DNA from: DASRBO01 sp035653595
GTDB taxonomy: Bacteria; Actinomycetota; Acidimicrobiia; Acidimicrobiales; JAJPHE01
Reading direction: 5' to 3'
Assembly: GCA_035653595.1 (NCBI GenBank)
Contig: DASRBO010000039.1
Location: forward strand, 1 to 43,252
DNA length: 43,252 nt
A program made the position numbers and the translations under genes. Positions within the stretch are counted from its first letter, which is position 1. Each line of letters opens with the position of its first letter. A model generated the notes under the pieces. It ran no database searches. It was not told where the DNA came from and saw nothing but the letters and a program-made list of their open reading frames with translations. Below are positions 7,484 through 15,962 of this stretch, in pieces.

Positions 7484-9751
7484 GTGACGGCGGAGACTAG
7501 GACAGCCCCTGCCGTGGCCGCCTCCGCCCCGGCGCCCGAGCCCTCCCCGGCCCGGCCCTTCGGCCATCTGAACGCCCTCGACGGGCTGCGGGCCGTGGCC
7601 GTGCTTGCGGTCATGGCCTTCCACGCCGGGGTGAGCTGGCTGCCGGGGGGGTTCCTGGGCGTCGATGTCTTCTTCGTTCTCTCCGGGTTCCTGATCACCT
7701 CCCTGCTGCTGGAGGAGCTGGGCACCACTGGAAGGATCTCCCTGGGGCAGTTCTGGGCCCGGCGGGCCCGCCGGCTGCTGCCCGCCCTGCTGCTGGTGCT
7801 GGCCGGCACCGCCGCCTATGCCGCCCTGTTCGCCTCGCCCGAGTCGCTGGCGGGTATCCGCTCCGACGCCGCCGCCACGCTTGGCTACGTGGCCAACTGG
7901 CACTTCATCGCCAACCAGGCCAGCTACTTCGCACGCACCGGGGACCCGTCCCCCCTCGCCCATACCTGGTCCCTCGCCATCGAGGAGCAGTTCTACCTGG
8001 TGTGGCCGGTGGTGGTGCTGCTCGTCGGCCGGGGCAGGAACGCCCTGGCCAAGGTGGGGGTGGCCGCCGCCGCCGGCATGACGGCCTCGGTGGTGGCCAT
8101 GGTCCTGGTCTACGACCCCAGCCGCGACCCGAGCCAGGCCTACTACGGCACCGACACCCGGTCCCAGGTGATCATGGTCGGCGCCGCCCTGGCGGTGATC
8201 GTGGCCCGCTGGCGCCGGCGCCCGGGCGGGGTCCGGGCCGTCCCCCCGGCCCTGGCCGCCGGGGCGGGCCTGGTGGCGTCGGCCGGCGTCGGCTTCGCCA
8301 TGTACCGCGCCGTGGGCACCGACTCCTGGGTCTACCGCGGCGGCCTCCTGGCGGTGGCCCTGGGGGTGGCGGTGGTGATCGGGGCCACGGTGGTGTCGCC
8401 CGGGGGCGGGCTGGCCCGGGCCCTCTCGCTGGCGCCCCTGCGCTACGTGGGGCGCATCTCCTACGGCCTCTACTTGTGGCACTGGCCCCTCTACCTGGTC
8501 ATCAACCACGCCCACACCGGGCTGCTGGGGGCCCGTCTGCTCGGGGTCCGCTTCGCCGCCACCTTCGCTACGGCCGTGGCCTCCTACCACCTGGTGGAGA
8601 TGCCCCTGCGCCGGGGGGCGCTGGGCCAGCGGACCCTGACCATGGTCCTGCCCTTCTCGGTGGCGGCGGTGGTGGCCGCCCTTCTGGCCGGCACCGCACT
8701 GCCCGTGCCCGTGCCGATCAGGACCGTGGCGGCGGCCGCCGTACCCGTGCGCACCACCAGCCACCACTCGACCCGGCCCCCCCTGGCCCCGGGCCAGCCG
8801 GTCAAGCTGATGGTGGTGGGCGACTCGGTGGCCGAGACGTTGGGCCAGGGCCTGTCGACCGCCGCCAGGCTGGACGGGTTCGCCATGACCAACGAGGGCA
8901 CCCTGGGCTGCGGGGTGGTGCGGGGCGGCCCCTACCGCTACTTCGGGGCCATCGACCAGGAGCTGCCCCAGTGCGAGACATGGCCGTCCCGCTGGGCGAC
9001 CGAGGTCAAGCGGGACAACCCCGACGTGGTGCTGATGATCGTGGGCCGCTGGGAGGTCATGGACCGGGTCCACGCCGGGCAGTGGACCCGTATAGGCGAC
9101 CCCGCCTTCGACGCCTACCTGCAGTCCGAGCTCGACCTGGCGGTCGGGATCCTGTCAGCCCACGGGGCCCAGGTGGCCCTGGCCACGGCGCCCTACTACC
9201 TCCGGGGCGAGCGCCCCGACGGCGGCCGGTGGCCGGAGGACGACCCCGCCCGGGTCGACACCTTCAACCAGCTCATCCGGGCGGTGGCCGCCCGCCACCC
9301 CGACACCGTCACGGTGGTCGACCTCAACGGGCGCACCTCGGTCGGCAACCACTACAGCGCCTACGTAGACGGCATCTACATGCGCTACGACGGGGTGCAC
9401 TTCACCCCCCAGGCCGCCCGGTGGCTGGCCCCGTGGCTGCTGCCCCAGCTGATGGCCCTGGCCCCGGCGGGGGCCACACCGGGCACGGTGCCGGCCTACA
9501 CCGCCCCAGTGGAGGCGGCCGGCCCGACCACCACCTACCTGCGCCACCGCTACCCGGCCACCGCCCCGCCGTCCGGCTCGACCTCGAGGCCCGGGTCGAC
9601 CACCACGACGACCACCGGTTCGACCACCACCACCTCCCGGTCGGGTCCCCCCACCAGCGAGCTCAGCCCCACGACGACGGAGCCCCGCAGCACCACCACG
9701 ACCGAGGCCAGCACCACGACCACCACGGCCCCCCACCACCAGGTGCCCTGA
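7484..9751 (+). CDS. acyltransferase-3/SGNH fusion (OafA/OatA-like cell-surface O-acyltransferase)
   Basis: The 755-residue protein has three parts. Residues about 25-390 form the acyltransferase-3 membrane domain: LNALDGLRAVAVLAVMAFHAG with the conserved R and H, GGFLGVDVFFVLSGFLIT, FWARRARRLLPALLL and several further helices (HTWSLAIEEQFYLVWP is a family signature). Residues about 440-680 are an extracytoplasmic SGNH domain (MVVGDSVAETLGQG ... RYDGVHFTPQ). The tail is a Thr/Ser/Pro-rich stretch probably crossing or reaching the cell wall. The family moves acyl groups from the cytoplasm to peptidoglycan, teichoic acid or polysaccharide. GTG 7484 is chosen because a longer start at 7376 would overlap the divergent gene; GGAGGA lies 10 nt upstream. 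Confidence 0.9.
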   Translation: MTAETRTAPAVAASAPAPEPSPARPFGHLNALDGLRAVAVLAVMAFHAGVSWLPGGFLGVDVFFVLSGFLITSLLLEELGTTGRISLGQFWARRARRLLPALLLVLAGTAAYAALFASPESLAGIRSDAAATLGYVANWHFIANQASYFARTGDPSPLAHTWSLAIEEQFYLVWPVVVLLVGRGRNALAKVGVAAAAGMTASVVAMVLVYDPSRDPSQAYYGTDTRSQVIMVGAALAVIVARWRRRPGGVRAVPPALAAGAGLVASAGVGFAMYRAVGTDSWVYRGGLLAVALGVAVVIGATVVSPGGGLARALSLAPLRYVGRISYGLYLWHWPLYLVINHAHTGLLGARLLGVRFAATFATAVASYHLVEMPLRRGALGQRTLTMVLPFSVAAVVAALLAGTALPVPVPIRTVAAAAVPVRTTSHHSTRPPLAPGQPVKLMVVGDSVAETLGQGLSTAARLDGFAMTNEGTLGCGVVRGGPYRYFGAIDQELPQCETWPSRWATEVKRDNPDVVLMIVGRWEVMDRVHAGQWTRIGDPAFDAYLQSELDLAVGILSAHGAQVALATAPYYLRGERPDGGRWPEDDPARVDTFNQLIRAVAARHPDTVTVVDLNGRTSVGNHYSAYVDGIYMRYDGVHFTPQAARWLAPWLLPQLMALAPAGATPGTVPAYTAPVEAAGPTTTYLRHRYPATAPPSGSTSRPGSTTTTTTGSTTTTSRSGPPTSELSPTTTEPRSTTTTEASTTTTTAPHHQVP

Positions 9752-9776
9752 CCGGCCGGCGGGCGTCGCCGGGGCA

Positions 9777-10583
9777 TCAGTCCTCGAAGACGGGGTCCCT
9801 CTTCTCGAAGTAGGCCTGGACCGCCTCCCGCTGGTTGGGGCTGCCGATGAGGCTGCCGATGCCGGCCCGCTCGGCGGCGAACTGGGCCGGGGCGGCCTCG
9901 AGCAGGGCCCGGTTGAGCAGGGCCTTGGCCTGCCTGACGGCGTGGGGGCTCTTGCCGGCGATTTCGGCGGCGGTGGCCAGGGCCTCGGCCCGGGGGTCGT
10001 CGGCCACCCTGGTGGCCAGCCCGATCCGTACCGCCTCCTCGCCTGACACCATGCGCCCGGTGAAGGCCAGCTCCTTGGCCACGTCGAGGCCCACCAGGCG
10101 GGTCAGCATAAGGGTGCCGGTCATGTCGGGGACCAGGCCCCAGCGGATCTCAAGCACAGACAGGCGGGCGTCGGGGGCGACGTAGCGGAGATCGGCGCCC
10201 AGGGCGATCTGGATGCCGCCGCCCAGGGCTACCCCGTGGACGGCGGCGATGACGGGCACCTCGACCTCCTGCCAGACCCAGGCCACCTGCTGGCCCAGAT
10301 GGGTGATCCGGCCCTTGGTCTCGCCGATGCCCTCCGAGCCCCGGCTCGACTCCGAAGGCTGGCCGGCCATGGCCTGGAAGCTGGAGAAGTCGAGGCCGGC
10401 GCAGAAGCCCCGGCCCTCCCCGGAGAGGACAACCGCCCTCACCCGGCGGTCGGCCTTCACCGTCTCGCCCGCCTCGGCCAGGGCGGCGAACATCGCCGGG
10501 TCTAGGGCATTGATCTTGTCGGGGCGGTTGAGCCGGACATCGGCCACCCCACCCTCCACCGAGATCGTCACGCGGTCGGACAT
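9777..10583 (-). CDS. enoyl-CoA hydratase/isomerase (crotonase) family protein
   Basis: The 268-residue protein is a full-length crotonase. It has the N-terminal strand VADVRLNRPDKINALDPAMF, the oxyanion-hole segment VLSGEGRGFCAGLDFSSF, the second oxyanion segment AAVHGVALGGGIQIALGADLRYVAPDARLSVLEIRWGLVPDM and a C-terminal helical tail. Family members hydrate or isomerise acyl-CoA in fatty-acid and amino-acid breakdown; the substrate is not predictable here. ATG 10583 has GGGAGG 6 nt upstream. Frame further upstream is open through the divergent dehydrogenase region but is antisense shadow. The 117-nt divergent space to the MDR gene should hold both promoters. Confidence 0.88.
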   Translation of the reverse strand: MSDRVTISVEGGVADVRLNRPDKINALDPAMFAALAEAGETVKADRRVRAVVLSGEGRGFCAGLDFSSFQAMAGQPSESSRGSEGIGETKGRITHLGQQVAWVWQEVEVPVIAAVHGVALGGGIQIALGADLRYVAPDARLSVLEIRWGLVPDMTGTLMLTRLVGLDVAKELAFTGRMVSGEEAVRIGLATRVADDPRAEALATAAEIAGKSPHAVRQAKALLNRALLEAAPAQFAAERAGIGSLIGSPNQREAVQAYFEKRDPVFED

Positions 10584-10700
10584 CGGGCCTCCCTGATCGA
10601 GGGGGTCAGTCTGGCCCACCCCGGCCAGCCGGTGCGAGGATCGCTGCCCGGCGGCCACCACCCGTGCCAGCGCCGAGCGCCGGCGGCAGCGGAGGATCGA

Positions 10701-11894
10701 ATGAAGGCGCTGGTTTTCCGGCACAACCTGACCCGCGAGGCGGTCGCCAAGATCGGCGGCACCCTGCATCCGGCCGGGTTCGTGGGACGGTGGGCCCCGG
10801 TCGGCCTCGAGGAGGTGGCCGAACCGGAGCCCCCCGGAACGGATTGGGTCGCCTGCCAGACGGTCCAGAGCGGGGTGTGCGGCTCGGACGTCAAGCAGAT
10901 CTTCCTCAACGGCGCCCGCGACAACCCCCTGACGGCGGTGGTGTCGTTCCCCCATGTCCTCGGGCACGAGGCGCTGGCCCGCCGCTGCGACACCGGCGAG
11001 CGGGTGGTGCTCAACCCGTGGCTCTCCTGCGCCCCCCGGGGGATCGATCCGCCCTGCCCCGCCTGCGCCGAGGGCCGGTTCCCGTGGTGCCGCAACTTCA
11101 CCGCCGGGGACCTCCCGCCCGCCCTGCACCTGGGCAACTGCGCCGGCGCCGCCGGGGCCCACGCCGAGCGCTTCTGCGCCCATGTGACCCAGCTGCATCC
11201 GGTGCCCGAGGGGATCAGCGACGACGCCGCCGTGCTGGCCGACCCGGTGTCGGTGTCACTGCGCTCGGTGCTGCTGGCCCCGCCCCCGCCGGGAGCGGCG
11301 GTCCTCGTCTACGGCAGTGGCACCCTCGCCCTGGTGGCCGTGGCCCTGCTGCGCCACCTCTTCGCCGAGAACGAGGTGTGGATCGCCTGCCGGCCGGGGC
11401 GGAGGGCCCAGCTGGCGGCCGCCCTGGGCGCCCACGCCCTGTTGCCGACCAGGCCCGATGACCTGGTGGCCGAGGTGGCCCGCAGGACCGGCGCCCGGCC
11501 CCTCACCCCGTGGAGCGGAAGGGACTGGCTGCAGGACGCGCCGGCCGTGGTCTACGACACCGTCGGCAGCACCGAGACGGTCGAGACCTCGCTGCGGTTG
11601 CTGGCCACCGGGGGCACGCTGGTGGTGAGCGGGGTGGAGCCGCCCCACCGCTTCGAGTGGACCCCGCTGTACTTCAAGGAGCTGCGGGTGGTGGGCTCAA
11701 ACGCCTTCGGCGTCGAGACCCTCCGGGGGGTGACCAAGCACGCCTTCGAGCACTACTTCGACCTGGTCGGCGAGGGCCTCGACGTCACCCCGGTCATAAC
11801 CCACCGCTTCGGGCTGGGGGAGTGGGACCGGGCCGTGCTCACCCTGGCCCGGCGCGACCGCAGCGGGGCGGTGAAGGTCCTGCTCCAGCCCTGA
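10701..11894 (+). CDS. zinc-dependent MDR-family alcohol dehydrogenase-like protein
   Basis: The 397-residue protein has medium-chain dehydrogenase features: catalytic-zinc Cys in QSGVCGSDVKQI, GHEA for the second zinc ligand pair, and a structural-zinc-like lobe with four Cys (SCAPRGIDPPCPACAEGRFPWC). The cofactor domain has VLVYGSGTLALVAVALLRHLF in place of the usual GxGxxG and later VVYDTVGSTETVETSLRLLATGGTLVVSG. The spacing of the structural Cys (first Cys eight residues before the second) is looser than in ADH1. The substrate is unknown; alcohols or sugars are possible. ATG 10701 has GGAGG close upstream. Confidence 0.85.
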   Translation: MKALVFRHNLTREAVAKIGGTLHPAGFVGRWAPVGLEEVAEPEPPGTDWVACQTVQSGVCGSDVKQIFLNGARDNPLTAVVSFPHVLGHEALARRCDTGERVVLNPWLSCAPRGIDPPCPACAEGRFPWCRNFTAGDLPPALHLGNCAGAAGAHAERFCAHVTQLHPVPEGISDDAAVLADPVSVSLRSVLLAPPPPGAAVLVYGSGTLALVAVALLRHLFAENEVWIACRPGRRAQLAAALGAHALLPTRPDDLVAEVARRTGARPLTPWSGRDWLQDAPAVVYDTVGSTETVETSLRLLATGGTLVVSGVEPPHRFEWTPLYFKELRVVGSNAFGVETLRGVTKHAFEHYFDLVGEGLDVTPVITHRFGLGEWDRAVLTLARRDRSGAVKVLLQP

Positions 11895-11912
11895 CCAGGG
11901 GCGGGGGTGCTC

Positions 11913-12188
11913 CTAGACGGAGGGGACCGCCCACCCCATGCGCTCGGCGATCTCGCGGCAGGTACCGCACAGCGGGTAGCGGCGGGGATCGCGCCCCGGT
12001 ACCCACACCTTCCCGCACAGGGCCCGCACCGGGGTGCCGTTGACCATGCCCTCCACCACGGAGGGCCCGGCGGGGACGAAGTCGCCCCCCTCCGGCTTGA
12101 AGCCCTCAAGCACGATGTGAGAGAGGCGCTCGTGGTCCCCGTCGAGGGCGGGGTCGACGGTGGTGGGGCTGAGCGAGGTGTCGGTCAC
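11913..12188 (-). CDS. DUF3039 family protein
   Basis: The 91-residue protein carries the DUF3039 signature: LSHIVLEGFKPEGGD..., then GTPVRALCGKVWVPGRDPRRYPLCGTCREIAERM. Three Cys (CGK and CGTC) could hold a metal in a small zinc-ribbon-like fold. The family is nearly confined to actinobacteria and has no assigned function. The start is GTG at 12188. The sigma-factor gene ends 19 nt upstream on the same strand, so co-transcription is likely. Confidence 0.88.
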   Translation of the reverse strand: MTDTSLSPTTVDPALDGDHERLSHIVLEGFKPEGGDFVPAGPSVVEGMVNGTPVRALCGKVWVPGRDPRRYPLCGTCREIAERMGWAVPSV

Positions 12189-12207
12189 GACGGCCGCCCC
12201 CGGGGGC

Positions 12208-13221
12208 TCACCCGCCGACCAGCTCCGAGGCGTCGACGGCGGCCGAGGGGTGCCGCAGCTTCGACATCGCCCTCGACTCGATCTGCCGGATGCGCTCGCG
12301 GGTGAGGTCGAAGTGCTCGCCCACCTCCTCGAGGGTCCGGGGCTCGCCCCGGTCGAGGCCGAAGCGCAGCCGCAGGATCTGGCGCTCGCGGTCGTCCAGC
12401 GGGCGCAGCATGCGCTCCACCTCGCGGGGCAGGGCGGCGGTAATGGCCTCCTCCAGCGGGTTGGCGGCGCTCTGGTCGGCGACCAGCTCGCCGAACTCGG
12501 TGTCGGAGTCCTCGCCCACCGTCTCGTCGAGGCTGACCGGTTCCGAGCCGTAGCGGAGGATTTCGGTGAGCTGGGCCACGTCCATCTCGCACGCCTCGGC
12601 CAGCTCGTCGATGCGGGGCTGGCGGTGCAGCTGGAGCTCCAGCTCGGCGGCCACCTTGCGCACCCGGGTGGCCAGGTCGCCGGCGTGGACGGGCAGGCGG
12701 ATGGTGCGCCCGGTGTTGGCGATGCCCCGGGTGATGGCCTGGCGGATCCACCAGGTGGCGTAGGTGGAGAACTTGAACCCTTTGCGGTGGTCGAACTTCT
12801 CCACCGCGTGCATCAGGCCCAGGTTGCCCTCCTGGATGAGGTCGAGGAGGGGCAGTCCCGAGGACTGATACTTCTTGGCGATCGAGACCACCAGGCGCAG
12901 GTTGGCCTTGACGAAGGTGTCGGTGGCCTCGTCCGCCCGCGACACCAGGCGACGCAGCTCCCGCCGGCGGGCGGGGGTGAGGTCCTTTTTGGCTTCGAGG
13001 TCGACCCGGGCCTGGGCGCCGGCCCGGATGGTCTCTCCCAGCCGGGCCTCGTCGTCCTTGGTCAGCAGCTCGTGGCGGCCGATGTCGACCAGGTAGAGGT
13101 GTACCAGATCCTCTTCTTCACGCTCGGAGCGATGAGCGGTGGGCAAGTTGCCTCCGGACTGCCTAGGATGCGGCTGGAACCGCGGCGAGTAGTGGCCAAC
13201 CCTCGTGCGAGGGACGGTCAC
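12208..13221 (-). CDS. sigma-70 family RNA polymerase sigma factor (SigA/HrdB/SigB group 1-2)
   Basis: The 337-residue protein has region 1.2 (DLVHLYLVDIGRHELLTKDDEARLGETI), region 2 with the core-binding and -10-recognition helices (LVVSIAKKYQSSGLPLLDLIQEGNLGLMHAVEKFD then FSTYATWWIRQAITRGI), region 3, and region 4 (LDDRERQILRLRFGLDRGEPRTLEEVGEHFDLTRERIRQIESRAMSKLR) for -35 recognition. No long acidic region 1.1 is present, so it is either a short primary sigma or a principal-like group 2 factor such as SigB. The GTG at 13221 gives an unremarkable N terminus, and a start 10-30 codons downstream is possible. Confidence 0.93.
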   Translation of the reverse strand: MTVPRTRVGHYSPRFQPHPRQSGGNLPTAHRSEREEEDLVHLYLVDIGRHELLTKDDEARLGETIRAGAQARVDLEAKKDLTPARRRELRRLVSRADEATDTFVKANLRLVVSIAKKYQSSGLPLLDLIQEGNLGLMHAVEKFDHRKGFKFSTYATWWIRQAITRGIANTGRTIRLPVHAGDLATRVRKVAAELELQLHRQPRIDELAEACEMDVAQLTEILRYGSEPVSLDETVGEDSDTEFGELVADQSAANPLEEAITAALPREVERMLRPLDDRERQILRLRFGLDRGEPRTLEEVGEHFDLTRERIRQIESRAMSKLRHPSAAVDASELVGG

Positions 13222-13296
13222 GTCTAATTCTACCTGGAAACCGGTCTTCCTGCTGCTGGTTAAGGGCCCGGTTGGGGGCCTTTGCCGGTATGGGGG

Positions 13297-13785
13297 TCAG
13301 TGGGGCAGGACCGCCTCTATGGCCGCCACCAGCTCGTCGGCCTCGGGGGTGGTGAGGGGCCGGAAGCGGGCGACCACCTCGCCCTCGGGGGAGACTAGGA
13401 ACTTCTCGAAGTTCCAGGCGATGTCGCCGGCCTTGCCCTCGGCGTCGGCGTGGGCCGTCAGGGCCTGGTAGAGGGGGTGGCGGTCGGGCCCGTTGACCTC
13501 GACCTTCTCCGTCATGGGGAAGGTCACCCCGTAGGTGGTGGAGCAGAAGGTGGAGATCTCCTCCGGACTGCCTGGCTCCTGGGCGCCGAACTGGTTGCAC
13601 GGGACCCCCAGCACCGCGAAGCCCCGGTCGGCGTAGCGCTCGTGCAGCTTCTCCAGCCCCTCGTACTGGGGGGTGAGGCCGCACTTGGAGGCCACGTTCA
13701 CCACCAGGGTGGCCCGGCCCTTGAACTGGTGCAGGTCGAGGTCGCCCCCGTCCAGGGACCGGATGTCGGTGTCGTATATGGACAT
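13297..13785 (-). CDS. glutathione peroxidase-family thiol peroxidase
   Basis: The 162-residue protein has the three GPx boxes: NVASKCGLTPQYEGLEKL with the peroxidatic Cys at residue 35 (Cys rather than selenocysteine), GVPCNQFGAQEPGS with the conserved Gln and a second Cys, and WNFEKFLVSPEG with the Trp and Asn of the catalytic tetrad. Bacterial members of this size usually use thioredoxin rather than glutathione to reduce peroxides. ATG 13785 fits the family N terminus (MSIYDTDIRSLDG). A stem with one bulged base in 13258-13285 could end its transcript before the sigma gene. Confidence 0.93.
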   Translation of the reverse strand: MSIYDTDIRSLDGGDLDLHQFKGRATLVVNVASKCGLTPQYEGLEKLHERYADRGFAVLGVPCNQFGAQEPGSPEEISTFCSTTYGVTFPMTEKVEVNGPDRHPLYQALTAHADAEGKAGDIAWNFEKFLVSPEGEVVARFRPLTTPEADELVAAIEAVLPH

Positions 13786-13811
13786 GGCGGCGCAGCGTAC
13801 TGCCAACTCCA

Positions 13812-13829
13812 CCCATGGGGCCCATGGGG
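13812..13829. repeat. two tandem CCCATGGGG units
   Basis: CCCATGGGG occurs twice in a row (13812-13820, 13821-13829). Each unit contains the palindrome CCCATGGG. The repeat lies 26 nt upstream of the peroxidase start and downstream of the EEP gene, so it could be a structured leader or regulator site; nothing further supports a role. Confidence 0.6.
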
Positions 13830-13918
13830 CCCTCGGGCCATCGGCACCCGGCGGCAGCGGCCCTGGCGCCGGGCTCGGTGGGCGGGCGTAAGGCGGACCG
13901 GCCCGGCGATCCGCCGGA

Positions 13919-14758
13919 TCAGGTCGCCGGGCCTGCTCCCGCCGGCGGGGGACCCACGGCGGGCCGGCGGGCCACCTCGGCCAGCAGCCCGAAGTGGTCG
14001 GCGGCGAAGGTGCCCGTCAGGGCCCGGTCGCACACCAGGCGGGCCGACTGGACGAGGGCGGCTCCCTCGCCGTGGCGCCAGCCCACCAGCACGTAGTCGA
14101 TGCGCCGGTCGGGCTCCCACTCGGTGGCGGCGAAGGGGTTGCGGTTGTCCCACGTGTGGCCCGGGCCCGGTCCCCCAGCCACCCGCCAGGCGTCCTGGAA
14201 GAACACCCCCCGGCCCTCGAGGGCGGCCAGGCCGGTGAGGAACCGCATCTCGTCCGAGTCGGGCTCGGCGTTGAAGTCGCCGCAGACGATGGGCGGGAAG
14301 GGCGATGCGTCGTCTCTGCGCTCGGCCACCCAGTCGGCCAGGGCCACGGCCTGCCTCGCCCGGGTGGTGGCGTCGTCGAGGCGCCAGGCCAGGTGGGTGC
14401 AGAACACGTCGAGGCCGCCGGTTCGCACGTGGAGCACCCCCCGGGCCACGTCGTCGGCGAACGGGGACCCCGGCAGGGCGGTGGTGGCGCTGGCGTCCAC
14501 CGGCCACCGGCTCAGCACGGCGTTGCCGAAACGGGCGCCACCCAGGTCGGCGGAGGCGCCGAAGGCGACATTGACCGCCGCCCCGCCGGCGCCGGCGTGG
14601 GCCTCGGCCAGCCACCGGGCCTGGTTGCGGCCGTCGGCCGCCTCGACGACCTCCTGGAGGCACACCAGGTCCGGGTCGAGCAGGCGCAGCCAGGCCCCGA
14701 TCTCCTCCCGCCGAGCCCGCCACGGGCCGGAGAGGTTCCAGATGTTGAGGGTCAGCAC
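13919..14758 (-). CDS. endonuclease/exonuclease/phosphatase (EEP) family hydrolase
   Basis: The 279-residue protein shows the metal-dependent EEP hydrolase motifs in order: LTLNIWNLSGPW (Asn), DLVCLQEVVEA (catalytic Glu), FCTHLAW (His), IVCGDFNAEPDSDEM (Asp/Asn), RRIDYVLVGW (Asp) and FAADHFGLLAEV (Asp-His pair). Members cleave phosphodiesters in nucleic acids, phosphoinositides or sphingomyelin, or act as phosphatases; there is no signal peptide, so a cytoplasmic role is likely. The start is GTG at 14758 and gives LTLNIWN directly; one or two codons upstream cannot be excluded. It is divergent from the nucleotidyltransferase gene. Confidence 0.88.
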   Translation of the reverse strand: MLTLNIWNLSGPWRARREEIGAWLRLLDPDLVCLQEVVEAADGRNQARWLAEAHAGAGGAAVNVAFGASADLGGARFGNAVLSRWPVDASATTALPGSPFADDVARGVLHVRTGGLDVFCTHLAWRLDDATTRARQAVALADWVAERRDDASPFPPIVCGDFNAEPDSDEMRFLTGLAALEGRGVFFQDAWRVAGGPGPGHTWDNRNPFAATEWEPDRRIDYVLVGWRHGEGAALVQSARLVCDRALTGTFAADHFGLLAEVARRPAVGPPPAGAGPAT

Positions 14759-14822
14759 CCGCAGCCGGTCGTTCTCGATGCGCCGACGCTATCGGCGGGG
14801 CGTGCTTGTAGGGTCTGGCGCC

Positions 14823-15599
14823 GTGGGCACCCGGATCAAGGGCGTGGTGCTGGCCGGTGGCACGGGCACCAGGCTCAACCCGCTCACCGCCATCACCAAC
14901 AAGCACCTGCTGCCGATCTACGACCGGCCCATGGTGAGCTACGCCATCGAGTCGCTGGTGGAGGCCGGCATCACCGACATCATGCTGGTGACCGGAGGCA
15001 CCCACGCCGGTGAGTTCCTGCGCCTGCTTGGCAACGGTGACGAGTGGGGGATCGACCGCCTTTTCTACGCCTACCAGGCCCGCCCCGGCGGGATCGCCGA
15101 GGCGCTGGGGCTGGCCGAGCGTTTCGTCGGTGACGACTCGGTGGTCGTCTTCCTGGCCGACAACATCCTCGAGCGCTCCATCGCCGCCTCGGCGGCCGCC
15201 TTCGCCGAGCAGGGCACAGGGGCCCGCATCCTCCTGGCCGAGCTGGGCGATCCCACCCACCTGCGCCACCTCGGTGTGCCCGCCCTCGAGGACGGAAGGG
15301 TGACGCGCATCGTCGAGAAGCCCGCCGACCCGCCGAGCCCCTACGCCGTCACCGGCATCTACTTCTACGACGCCGGGGTGTTCGACGTGATCCGCACCCT
15401 CGTCCCCTCCGGGCGGGGTGAGCTGGAGATCACCGACGTGAACAACTGGTACGTCGACGCCGGCACCATGAGCTACGACGTGATCGAGGGCTACTGGGGC
15501 GACGCCGGCGAGTCCATCGAGGCCTATTACGAGGTCAACGACTTCGTGCGGCGCCACGGGGCCAACCATCCGGTCAGCGGCCGCCGATCCGACCACTGA
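14823..15599 (+). CDS. short sugar nucleotidyltransferase (RmlA-like)
   Basis: The 258-residue protein begins with the nucleotidyltransferase signature VVLAGGTGTRLNPLTAITNKHLLPIYDRPM, where the glycine-rich loop and the Lys bind NTP and sugar phosphate. Next come VVFLADNILERSI (metal-site region), VTRIVEKPADPPSPYAVTGIYFYD and GELEITDVNNWYVDAG. This order matches glucose-1-phosphate thymidylyltransferase, but the protein is about 30 residues shorter than RmlA, as in other short forms. It would supply an activated sugar such as dTDP-glucose for surface polysaccharide. The GTG start is placed directly before the glycine loop; the long open frame upstream is antisense to the EEP gene. Confidence 0.87.
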   Translation: MGTRIKGVVLAGGTGTRLNPLTAITNKHLLPIYDRPMVSYAIESLVEAGITDIMLVTGGTHAGEFLRLLGNGDEWGIDRLFYAYQARPGGIAEALGLAERFVGDDSVVVFLADNILERSIAASAAAFAEQGTGARILLAELGDPTHLRHLGVPALEDGRVTRIVEKPADPPSPYAVTGIYFYDAGVFDVIRTLVPSGRGELEITDVNNWYVDAGTMSYDVIEGYWGDAGESIEAYYEVNDFVRRHGANHPVSGRRSDH

Positions 15600-15637
15600 A
15601 TGAGCGGTTTGTACCGCGCCTTGCGGCAATCGGGGGA

Positions 15638-15691
15638 TTGACAAGGTCGTTCGGAGGGAACGTTCAGGCCACCGGACCGTTTGGACGGTCC
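15638..15691 (+). promoter_or_regulatory. TTGACA box and perfect palindrome before DUF6458 gene
   Basis: A consensus -35 box TTGACA lies at 15638-15643. A perfect 7-bp palindrome with 4-nt loop, GGACCGT-TTGG-ACGGTCC, covers 15674-15691, ending 19 nt before the ATG. No convincing -10 box is found 16-18 nt after the TTGACA. The palindrome sits where a repressor or an mRNA hairpin could control the gene. Confidence 0.4.
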
Positions 15692-15710
15692 ATAACTGGA
15701 GGTGACCTGT

Positions 15711-15962
15711 ATGGGCATCGGAGTGAGCGTCCTGCTCATCGCCATCGGCGCGATTCTCGCCTTCGCCGTTCACGTGACCACGAGCGGCTTCAACGTCAAC
15801 ACAATCGGGATCATTCTCATGATCGTCGGTGCCATTGGCCTTCTCACCGCCCTCATGATCGGCGGAATCGGGAGCTGGGGCGGCTTCCGGCGCACGACAT
15901 ACGTCGAGGATGGCGCCGCCGCCCCCCGCCGGCGCATGGTGCGCGACACCTACGTCGACTAA
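15711..15962 (+). CDS. DUF6458 family small two-helix membrane protein
   Basis: The 83-residue protein has two membrane helices, residues about 4-22 (GVSVLLIAIGAILAFAV) and about 32-56 (NTIGIILMIVGAIGLLTALMIG), separated by a short polar loop (HVTTSGFNVN). A basic tail ends RRRMVRDTYVD. This architecture matches DUF6458, a small actinobacterial membrane family of unknown function. ATG 15711 follows GGAGGTGA by 5 nt, a very strong ribosome site; a GTG at 15702 overlaps that site and is rejected. The gene stands alone with a possible operator in front. Confidence 0.85.
   Translation: MGIGVSVLLIAIGAILAFAVHVTTSGFNVNTIGIILMIVGAIGLLTALMIGGIGSWGGFRRTTYVEDGAAAPRRRMVRDTYVD

Noticed and set aside
7391..9073. 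A 560-codon minus-strand frame opposite the acyltransferase
   Set aside because: Composition is that of the antisense of a GC-rich gene (Gly/His/Gln/Arg repeats); no motif seen.
9597..9745. Repeated ACC/ACG tracts as a possible CRISPR or microsatellite array
   Set aside because: They are threonine codons within the acyltransferase tail, without regular unit and spacer lengths.
9777..11198. A 473-codon minus-strand frame across the crotonase and the dehydrogenase region
   Set aside because: Only the part from 10583 down is protein-like; the upstream half is antisense to the zinc dehydrogenase and follows its codon pattern.
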